Assembly: GCF_023509035.1 (NCBI RefSeq)
Contig: NZ_CP075583.1
Coordinates: 4,340,001-4,404,000, forward strand
Source: Janthinobacterium lividum
GTDB taxonomy: Bacteria; Pseudomonadota; Gammaproteobacteria; Burkholderiales; Burkholderiaceae_D
Reading direction: 5' to 3'
Length of the DNA stretch: 64,000 nucleotides
The notes below the pieces were generated by a model. The model was given only the letters and a program-made list of their open reading frames with translations, had not been told where the DNA came from and ran no database searches. Positions within the stretch are counted from its first letter, which is position 1; every line of letters starts with the position of its first letter. The translations under genes were made by a program, and so were the position numbers. This document shows, in pieces, positions 58,501-64,000 of the stretch.

Positions 58501-58928
58501 CGGGCCGCTCCATCCTCGGCCACAGCGGCCACAGCGACGGCCAGCAGATCGACTTGCGCTACGCCGACGGCGCGGGCGGCTACTCGGATGCGCTGGGCGG
58601 CCAGAACGATGGCGCCGCCATCCACCAGCTGATCACCGACGCGAAGGCGGAAGTGGTGGCCAACCCCGCGCAAAAGCCGAAACTGGCAGCCCTGCTGGCG
58701 TGGATCGCGGCGAACCGGGCCATGCTGGCACAGGAGGCGGCGCCAGCCAGCACGCGCGTCATCTACATCGGCCCCAGCTTCATCAAGCTGGCCCTCGTCG
58801 ACGGGCGCTTTTCCGCCGCGCCGGCCGACAAGATTCCCGGCGCGGGGAGCTGGATCAAGCCGATCAAAGTGCACATCGAAACGGGACACCTGAGCCACTG
58901 GCACATCAGCATCACGGCCCATCCGTGA
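55536..58928 (+). CDS. Large exported protein: PEP-CTERM-like unit fused to a lipobox and LAS-type peptidase domain
   Basis: A 1130-residue frame. It has a signal peptide (about 1-28, ending AAHA) and a beta-rich domain to about 150. Residues 153-173 read VALPSTPWLLLAGVLAIACLRR, like a PEP-CTERM/VPLPA sorting signal. Directly after comes ALATGLALGLCACGG, which looks like a second signal with a lipobox. A long beta-rich part follows, with a carboxypeptidase-regulatory-like domain near 527-615. The C-terminal domain has H-x6-D in HSDGQQIDLRY and HxH in HLSHWHISI, the metal pattern of LAS murein peptidases (MepA/VanY). No stop or ATG separates the two halves. It may be a genuine fusion or two genes joined by a lost stop. 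Confidence 0.8.
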   Translation: MKQIQRHITQTLLSLLGLMLCMMSAAHATSIGYTATALGGTQWRYDYTVTNTALTVPIAEFTLFFSVGQYAKLHNISTVQGWDVLLVQPDVAIPANGYLDALALAGGIVPGATATGFSVTFDYLGAGSPGAQPFSILDPVSFIELETGSTQPAAVALPSTPWLLLAGVLAIACLRRRQLAGAALATGLALGLCACGGPSDPTQPPAPKIMLAAATAVQAAGDFEVTQLEKVVEQRVSRTAWDYTYRVHIRNNSSAAASNVQAVLAAAPEGSTIIDGEVLAGSIDAGATVTPDDTITLRIERSIAFQSAALAWTFSANASIELDPVLPAQVVTLSLAALGLTDGADSVKASGAVTDVLLQDGSLRFSTPGDTGVYQHAQFSLSKGNKVTTLKVLIQPDLPTAVETHVEPDDDGSLPATSPVLAITGLGPNNRLQPGGMAFRLVGAPSLALQDDSDGLLSMPDGVAVSLKRYWVFDAASGTFSISATSMQRLLASLPNGSYDLNLNFVSQDGEFTASYALIVIKSGIVLQGQLRTPAGGNATGLAGKKMLLAGYNNHQRHVAMVDATGAFHFDGVLPDTYQLTLNDLVHPNVVSVSAVVFDNSSTVSVGIVYPYEPGLAQRATAQSYVAGSVTQDGAGPPAREVPASPRAAGDITPRDDGDSKTFTATAAAQNQTITSPVAFTVPKGTKNVGVKITVSTAEYPVYTTAQSQYNDTWSYAVTGLPGVNLAATGAVNQTHYTQGTIVRTECVDVSRQTREAALSLGGNVSATNIGDNALPTVTTVELSLACKGLKVTQAKFLSPNKATYPVLQPIKLTGNLAGPYVSVSQGTGTATHTLPLELHYTPAAATITEVNIGISAGGGNPAFSMENLLTQTNTKTAGTVKFPSLVLPAFAGAKLDKKAVVTVRLKGRVDNADASSDPAEGGQVEFKGDTAYIPLYLANNEAALAARRYGTRDAGGDSWATRLAIAWLAGKAYRFDDISGQHVTQTAAGRSILGHSGHSDGQQIDLRYADGAGGYSDALGGQNDGAAIHQLITDAKAEVVANPAQKPKLAALLAWIAANRAMLAQEAAPASTRVIYIGPSFIKLALVDGRFSAAPADKIPGAGSWIKPIKVHIETGHLSHWHISITAHP

Positions 58929-58941
58929 CGCCGCAACAGAT

Positions 58942-59754
58942 TCAGGCAGGCAAGTCGGACAATTCCAGCTCCGAAAAGCCGGCCCGGCGCCGCGCTTCCA
59001 GGTTGAACGGGCCACGCAGGGTGGGCGCTTCGTAGCGTAGGGCCAGCTCGGCATAGGTGGCGCGCAACTCCAGGCCCCGCTGCTGGCACAGGTAGCCATA
59101 CCAGCGGTTGCCGATTTCCACATGCCCCACTTCATCGCGCAGGATGATGTCCAGGATGGCGGCGGCGGCCAGGTCTCCCGCCTGCGCCAGCTTGGCGCGC
59201 AGTGGCGGAATCGCGTCCAGACCCCGCGCTTCCAGGGTGCGCGGCACCAGCGCCATGCGCGCCAGCACGTCGCCACGCGTCTTGTCGACCATTTCCCACA
59301 GGCTATCGTGGCCGGGGAAGTCGCCATAGGTGTGGCCGAGCACCTGCAGATGCGCCTGCAGCATGGCGAAGTGCGTGGCTTCCTCTTTCGCCACGCGCAG
59401 CCAGTCCGTGTAGTAGTCAAAGGGCAAGTCCGGGAAGCGCCACAGGGCGTCCAGCGCCAGGTTCATCGCATTGAACTCGATGTGCGCGAGCGCGTGCACC
59501 AGCATGGCGCGCCCTTCCGGCGTGATCATCGAGCGCCGCCCCACCAGGCGCGGCGGCACCAGTTCCGGGCGCTCGGGACGACCCGGCACGGCGCCGGTCG
59601 GCGCCAGCGGCGATTGCGCATCGAGCGCGAGTGGCGCCTCGGCCATGGCGGCCACCATCGCTACCTTGGTTGCCGGGTCCGGTTCCAGCAGGCAAGCGAG
59701 CGCAGTGGCGCGCAATTCCGCTGGCGCGGTCGGGATTGATGGGGATGGCTGCAT
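58942..59754 (-). CDS. DUF455 family ferritin-like protein
   Basis: A 270-residue helical protein. The metal-ligand motifs of a ferritin-like fold are visible: HIEFNAMNLALD (about 90), AKEEATHFAML (about 122) and DEVGHVEIGNRW (about 208). The DUF455 family is thought to bind two metal ions; its reaction is unknown. It is 20 bases downstream of the LysR gene and may be the last gene of a dsdA-dsdC-DUF455 unit. Confidence 0.88.
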   Translation of the reverse strand: MQPSPSIPTAPAELRATALACLLEPDPATKVAMVAAMAEAPLALDAQSPLAPTGAVPGRPERPELVPPRLVGRRSMITPEGRAMLVHALAHIEFNAMNLALDALWRFPDLPFDYYTDWLRVAKEEATHFAMLQAHLQVLGHTYGDFPGHDSLWEMVDKTRGDVLARMALVPRTLEARGLDAIPPLRAKLAQAGDLAAAAILDIILRDEVGHVEIGNRWYGYLCQQRGLELRATYAELALRYEAPTLRGPFNLEARRRAGFSELELSDLPA

Positions 59755-59774
59755 GGGAATTCTTTCGTGCGCGT

Positions 59775-60716
59775 TTACAATGAGGGGGGCAGTGTATCAA
59801 GTGCCTGCCCCATCAGCCAGTCCAGCAGCGCCTGCACTCTCGCCGGCAGTGTCCGCACGGCATGCACGAGGTAATACGCCTGCGGGCTGGCCAAGGTAAA
59901 ACCGCCAAACGGCAAGACCAGCTGGCCGCTGGCCAGCCACGGCTGCACCAGCTGGCGCCGGCCCATGGCCACGCCCGCGTGGTGGATGGCCGCCTGCGCG
60001 CACAGGTCGGCGCGGTCGAAACGCAGGCTGCGCGTGGGCAAGTGCACCTCTGACGCTTGCGCGTCCAGCCACAGGCGCCACTCGGCATCGGGCGCGCAGG
60101 CGGGCCAGGCCAGGGTGTCGTGCAGCACCGTCGCGCCGGACAGCTGTTGTGGCGCATCTTGCAAGCCGTGGTCGCGTGCATACGCGGGGCTGCACACGGG
60201 CGCCAGCCATTCGTCCATCAGCTTGCGCGATACGAGGCCGGGGAAACTGCCGTCGCCATATTGCAAGGCCAGGTCGACCTGGCCCGCGCGAAAGTCCACG
60301 CTATCATTGCCCACGCGCAAGTCAATCGACAATGCCGGATATTGCGCAGCGAACCCTGCCAGGCGTGGCACCAGCCAGCATTGCGCCACCGAGGGGCGCG
60401 CATGCACGGTGATGCTGCCAGTGAGCGCGTCGCCGCCGGCCAGCGCCGCATGCAAGCCATCCCAGCCAATTTGCAAGGCGGAAAAGATGCGTTCGCCGTC
60501 TTGCGTCAGTTTTACTTGCCGCGTCAATCGTTCGAACAGGCGCAAGCCCAGGCTCACTTCCAGGCGGGCGATGCGGTGGCTGACGGCGCTGGGCGTGAGC
60601 GCCAGTTCCTGCGCCGCCAGCGCAAAGCTGGCGTGGCGCGCCGCCACCAGAAACGTGTGCAGGTTGGCGAACTGGCTGGCCGTCAGCGTGGCGCCGAGCG
60701 GCGCGACCGCCGGCAT
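59775..60716 (-). CDS. dsdC: LysR-family regulator, probable DsdC
   Basis: A 313-residue LysR protein. The HTH segment is SFALAAQELALTPSAVSHRIARLE, and the effector domain has SITVHARPSVAQCWLVPRLAGF, VDLALQYGDGSFPGL and GVAMGRRQLVQPWL. It belongs to the GcvA/DsdC-like group. ATG 60716 overlaps the stop of dsdA by one base, so regulator and enzyme are coupled; control of D-serine breakdown is inferred from this. In E. coli dsdC is divergent from dsdXA. Confidence 0.85.
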   Translation of the reverse strand: MPAVAPLGATLTASQFANLHTFLVAARHASFALAAQELALTPSAVSHRIARLEVSLGLRLFERLTRQVKLTQDGERIFSALQIGWDGLHAALAGGDALTGSITVHARPSVAQCWLVPRLAGFAAQYPALSIDLRVGNDSVDFRAGQVDLALQYGDGSFPGLVSRKLMDEWLAPVCSPAYARDHGLQDAPQQLSGATVLHDTLAWPACAPDAEWRLWLDAQASEVHLPTRSLRFDRADLCAQAAIHHAGVAMGRRQLVQPWLASGQLVLPFGGFTLASPQAYYLVHAVRTLPARVQALLDWLMGQALDTLPPSL

Positions 60717-62035
60717 CAGGCGGCTCCGGCCGCCAGCAATGCGCGGCCACGGGCCACATAGGCGGCCATTTCCTCTTGCGGCACCATGCTGCCGCCCGTG
60801 CCCCACACCAGGTGCGTGGCCGTTTCCAGGCGCTGCTGATATTGCGGCGCGGCCAGCACAGGTGCTATGCCCGCGAAACCGGCCACGGCGGACGGTTCCA
60901 GGCGCAAGCCTTGCGTTTGCTCAAGCGTCGCCAGCAAGCGGTACAGTTCTTCATCCGTGACGGTGGCGTAGCCGTCGATCAGCCGCTGCATGGCGCGTCC
61001 GACGAAACCGGACGGGCGTCCCACGGCCAGGCCATCGGCGGCCGTGAGGTTGTCGATGCCGATCTCCTGCACGCTGATCCCATCGTGCAAGCCCGTGTAC
61101 ACACCCAGCAGCATGCACGGCGAGTGGGTCGGTTCGACGAAGACGCAGTGAACGGCATCGCCAAACGCCAGCTTCAAGCCAAAGGCCACGCCGCCGGGGC
61201 CGCCGCCCACGCCGCACGGCAAGTACACAAACAAGGGGTGCTCGGCATCCACCGCAGCACCGTGTGCGGCAAACTGGGCTTTCAGGCGCTGCCCCGCCAC
61301 CGCGTAGCCGAGAAACAGATCGTGCGAGTTTTCATCGTCGACGAAGTGGCAGGTCGGGTCGCCCTCCGCTTGCTTGCGCCCCGCTTCCACGGCCACGCTG
61401 TAGTCGGTCGCATACTCGACGACGGTGACGCCATGGCTGCGCAATTTATCCTTCTTCCACTGGCGCGCATCGGCCGACATGTGCACGGTGGCACGAAAGC
61501 CCAGGCGCGCGCTCATGATGCCGATCGACAAGCCCAGATTGCCTGTGGAACCGACGGCGATCGCATACTGGCCAAAGAAGGCCCGCACGGCGTCGCTGGC
61601 CAGCAGGCTGTAATCATCGCCCGCCTTCAGTAAACCGGCGTCCAGCGCCAGCATTTCCGCGTGCTTCAGCACTTCATAAATGCCGCCGCGTGCCTTGATG
61701 GAGCCGGAAATGGGCAAATGGCTATCCTGCTTGAGCCACAGCTGACCGCTCGTCACGCCCAGCGCCGCCTGCATGGCAGGCAGCGGCACGACGGGCGACT
61801 CGATGATGCCGCCGCTGGCCTGCGTTTCCGGAAACGCCTTGGCCAGGTAAGGCGCAAAACGCGCCAGGCGCGCGCTGGCGTCCGCCACGTCCTCCGCCGT
61901 CAAGCCAACGTCGTTCAAGGCCTCGGCCGCAGGCGCGATGCCGGGATTGAACCAGCTCAAGGGCTGCAAGGCCATCAGTTCTGTAATCAAAGGAAATTTT
62001 TCGCGCAGCGCGGCGATGGCGGAAGTGGGCAGCAT
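60716..62035 (-). CDS. dsdA: D-serine ammonia-lyase
   Basis: A 439-residue PLP enzyme that deaminates D-serine to pyruvate and ammonia, removing a toxic D-amino acid. The PLP lysine is in [20 protein letters not shown], the phosphate loop is in [13 protein letters not shown], and [18 protein letters not shown] is typical of the family. The length matches E. coli DsdA. ATG 62035 ([11 protein letters not shown]) has GAGG seven bases upstream; the frame open to 62128 is ignored. The window has sdaA for L-serine as well. Confidence 0.94.
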   Translation of the reverse strand: MLPTSAIAALREKFPLITELMALQPLSWFNPGIAPAAEALNDVGLTAEDVADASARLARFAPYLAKAFPETQASGGIIESPVVPLPAMQAALGVTSGQLWLKQDSHLPISGSIKARGGIYEVLKHAEMLALDAGLLKAGDDYSLLASDAVRAFFGQYAIAVGSTGNLGLSIGIMSARLGFRATVHMSADARQWKKDKLRSHGVTVVEYATDYSVAVEAGRKQAEGDPTCHFVDDENSHDLFLGYAVAGQRLKAQFAAHGAAVDAEHPLFVYLPCGVGGGPGGVAFGLKLAFGDAVHCVFVEPTHSPCMLLGVYTGLHDGISVQEIGIDNLTAADGLAVGRPSGFVGRAMQRLIDGYATVTDEELYRLLATLEQTQGLRLEPSAVAGFAGIAPVLAAPQYQQRLETATHLVWGTGGSMVPQEEMAAYVARGRALLAAGAA

Positions 62036-62156
62036 GGCAACCTCGTGAAGGAACAAGCCATGATTAGACCGCATCCGGGCGCCGCTGGCAAAGGATGGTT
62101 GATCAGCCAATGGGTGACGGGAGGTCACCTGTTATGCTACAACAGAGAAAACAAGG

Positions 62157-62588
62157 CTATTCGCCAGGAGCAAGGGCCCTGGGGTTTCTGCTGCTTAAGA
62201 ACGATGCGATGAACACGGCTGGAAAGCAGGCCAGCCAAAGATAGCATCCGGCACCGAATCCCAGCACCGTGTGGGAACTATCATCACTGGGAATAATTTT
62301 AATGCCAAAGGATGTCAGGGCCAGCGCAAAGCCAAAAAAGGCGGCCACCTTTGCGGCACCTGGCTTCTCTTTCGAGAAGTACATGGCAAAAATAAGCAGC
62401 GGATTGGCAAACCAGGCAAAACTGCCAGTCAACGGTCCTAGCCAGCCGAGCAATAACACGCCCACGCCCAGCCAGACTTCGTGGGAATCCACCATTGCCG
62501 TTAAAAACAAGGATGCCACATACGCGACAACGGTAATGGACAGAACGACGGCGGACGCATCCTCGCCAAGTAATTTCTTATATTTCAC
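62157..62588 (-). CDS. Unrecognised small membrane protein
   Basis: About 143 residues with four or five hydrophobic helices (VVLSITVVAYVASLFLTAMV, WLGVGVLLLGWLGPLTG, VAAFFGFALALTSFGI, FGAGCYLWLACFPAVFIASF). There is no known family. No ATG lies before the first helix; GTG 62588 with GGAAAC upstream is the best guess, although the frame is open to a TTG at 62690. The gene sits 121 bases before dsdA on the same strand. Function is unknown. Confidence 0.6.
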   Translation of the reverse strand: MKYKKLLGEDASAVVLSITVVAYVASLFLTAMVDSHEVWLGVGVLLLGWLGPLTGSFAWFANPLLIFAMYFSKEKPGAAKVAAFFGFALALTSFGIKIIPSDDSSHTVLGFGAGCYLWLACFPAVFIASFLSSRNPRALAPGE

Positions 62589-62871
62589 AGGTTTCCGATG
62601 GCATGAACTGGTGACGCAAGACGACGGTAATTCGGCTGCTATTGGCCGATTGGCCCCCGTCCATCCAATATTAACTAAGAGCAATATCAATCTGCTTACG
62701 GTTTCAACGGCACGGCGCCAACGTCATACCAAACCCGAATACCTCGCTCAACCTGAATGACCCTCATCCAGCCACTGGTTTCCGTGATGGCTTCGATAAC
62801 GACAGGGCGAACTCTTTTTTTAATGGCGGCGCTGACGCGCCAGCACCTCGTCCAGCGCCACCAATTCGCCA

Positions 62872-63348
62872 TCACTGCCTGGCGCTACGCACTACCGCCT
62901 CGACGCATTTGAACAGTGCATCACTCTTTTCAGAGCCGTGTAGCTGTTGACACTTCTCCACCTGCGGCCGCAGGCTCGCAAGGCGTGGCGCCCTTTTACC
63001 GCCCAACGTTTCGCCAAAGCAGGCCTCGGCGCGATAGGCAAACTGTGACTGTGTCGACAGCTCCGGTAAATCAAAGGCATCTTCAACGTTCTCGCGCATG
63101 GCACTGACCACGCGCAATGTCATGCCTTTCGGGCTATCCGGCAGCAGCGCCAATACTTCCGCCTTGCTGCGTCCCTGCTGCCGCAGTTCCCCTGCGGCCA
63201 AGGCCGACTTCACCTGTGCGGCGCAAAGGGTATTCGATGCTTCGATTAATGCCATGGGGTCCGGAATCGACCAGGGTTCTGGCGTTTGCGCATGCGCCAC
63301 GATACTAAAAACCGTGGCAAAGATAAAACAGGAAACGTTTTTCATCAT
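62872..63348 (-). CDS. Small secreted protein with conserved cysteines
   Basis: A 158-residue protein with a clear signal peptide (MMKNVSCFIFATVFSIVAHA, cleavage before QTPEPW). The mature part is helical and has four cysteines (NTLCAAQ, AEACFGE, VEKCQQL, LFKCVEA) that could form two disulphides. No family is recognised. It probably acts in the periplasm. Between this gene and the membrane protein gene (62690-62871) there is no intact gene; a short minus-strand tail reading LVALDEVLARQRRH near 62820-62865 may be the end of a lost gene. Confidence 0.7.
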   Translation of the reverse strand: MMKNVSCFIFATVFSIVAHAQTPEPWSIPDPMALIEASNTLCAAQVKSALAAGELRQQGRSKAEVLALLPDSPKGMTLRVVSAMRENVEDAFDLPELSTQSQFAYRAEACFGETLGGKRAPRLASLRPQVEKCQQLHGSEKSDALFKCVEAVVRSARQ

Positions 63349-63427
63349 TCTGAATGGCCGATAACTTTACATTAAAGGCCAAATCATAACTGCACGGCCG
63401 ATATTTGTTATCGATATTTCCAATAAG

Positions 63428-63467
63428 ACGCACCTTCGCCCTTTTTACGACCAGGACGAAGGCGCGT
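63428..63467 (-). terminator. Candidate terminator of the TonB receptor gene
   Basis: ACGCACCTTCG (63428-63438) pairs with CGAAGGCGCGT (63457-63467) with one wobble, around an 18-base loop. It follows the receptor stop codon by about 10 bases. The T tract is weak. Confidence 0.5.
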
Positions 63468-63477
63468 TATTTCCATT

Positions 63478-64000
63478 TTAGAATGTCAGCTGCAGTCCCA
63501 GATCAATCGACCTGCCTTCGGCCGGCAAGGCTTGCAGCGCGCCGCCATTTGCCTTCAGGCCCGACAGGTACACGCCACCGAGCGGGTCCGCATACGCGCG
63601 GTTGAACAGGTTGCTCACGCCGGCACTCAGGCTGGCCATCTTGCTCAGCGCCACACTGCTGCGCAGGTTGACGAGGGCATAGCCGCCCGTTTCCGGTTCG
63701 AAGCGGCGCGCGTCGACCTTGTCCTTGCGGGCAACGATCTTCGTTTCGATGCGGCTGCTCCAGGCGCCCAGCTTGTGCTCGACGGCCAGCAAGGCGTTGA
63801 ACGGCATCATGCGGTACAGGTCGCCACCATCGCCGCGCTTGCCCCGCGTGTAAGCGGCATTGCCCGCCGCCATGAAGCGGCCCCAGCGCGCGCTGCTGGC
63901 CAGCGGTAGCTGCCACGTCAGGTTGGCGCCGTACAGCTTGGCGTCGTGGTTGGCAAAGCGCAGCAAGTTGCCGTTTGCACCCATTTTCATGTATGGGTGG
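63478..64000 (-). CDS. TonB-dependent receptor, C-terminal part (gene runs off the window)
   Basis: The last 173 residues or so of an outer-membrane beta-barrel. Alternating strands and turns are visible (LYGANLTWQLPLASSARWG, AYTRGKRGDGGDLYRMMPFNALLAVEHKLG). The end, GVSNLFNRAYADPLGGVYLSG through LGLQLTF, has the terminal Phe and the NLFNRAYADP motif of siderophore or vitamin receptors. The 5' part with the plug and TonB box is beyond base 64000. The ligand is unknown. Confidence 0.9.
   Translation of the reverse strand, partial: HPYMKMGANGNLLRFANHDAKLYGANLTWQLPLASSARWGRFMAAGNAAYTRGKRGDGGDLYRMMPFNALLAVEHKLGAWSSRIETKIVARKDKVDARRFEPETGGYALVNLRSSVALSKMASLSAGVSNLFNRAYADPLGGVYLSGLKANGGALQALPAEGRSIDLGLQLTF

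Overview
The window is high-GC, gene-dense chromosomal DNA from a betaproteobacterium. Gene content and protein style (SDR-type threonine dehydrogenase with Kbl, malonate decarboxylase with MadLM, DsdA/DsdC, many GGDEF/EAL and LysR proteins) suggest Oxalobacteraceae, most likely a Janthinobacterium-like species. This assignment is inference; there is no rRNA gene in the window. I saw no tRNA, CRISPR array, prophage or complete insertion sequence.

Layout: 1-344 threonine synthase (5' part of the gene). 613-1353 an AAA ATPase. 1413-5074 a threonine/serine catabolic operon (kbl, tdh, sdaA) with a divergent XRE-cupin regulator. 5961-11061 a five-gene cluster of the STM4015-STM4011 type: repeat protein, ATP-grasp, sulfatase-fold hydrolase and two radical SAM proteins. 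Its product is unknown and it is the best candidate here for an undescribed pathway. 11114-13304 prolyl oligopeptidase. 13581-15500 an EAL-CBS-GGDEF protein. 15531-20078 two small DUF proteins, a Sel1-repeat protein, an exonuclease and an Hsp70-like protein. 20582-24129 a LacI regulator and small proteins. 24130-24682 the scar of a deleted LysR/aldo-keto reductase pair. 24979-28608 an MFS transporter, a racemase and two unrecognised proteins. 28616-30992 an RsbQ-like hydrolase coupled to a PAS histidine kinase. 31113-32492 a Fur-box-controlled PepSY protein. 33127-41460 the malonate decarboxylase operon mdcABCDE-madLM-mdcGH with divergent mdcR. 41588-43099 a diguanylate cyclase. 43294-50931 a trehalose/osmotic block (otsA, otsB, GH15, MscS, antiporter). 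51041-54229 a serine hydrolase, YkvA, topoisomerase IB and a small exported protein. 54724-58928 a ricin-type lectin in an AT-rich island and a large exported protein that joins a PEP-CTERM-like unit to a lipobox and a LAS-type peptidase domain. 58942-62035 dsdA-dsdC-DUF455. 62157-64000 small membrane and secreted proteins and the 3' end of a TonB receptor gene.

A recurring oddity is single-base indels, mostly in short homopolymers, that break eight otherwise well-preserved reading frames (STM4015-like, prolyl oligopeptidase, LacI, the histidine kinase, an S41 peptidase, mdcB, YkvA and a small exported protein). In every case the gene length is off by exactly one base. Consensus sequencing error is the simplest explanation for most. 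The S41 gene also appears to lack the middle of the protein, so it is probably a true pseudogene.
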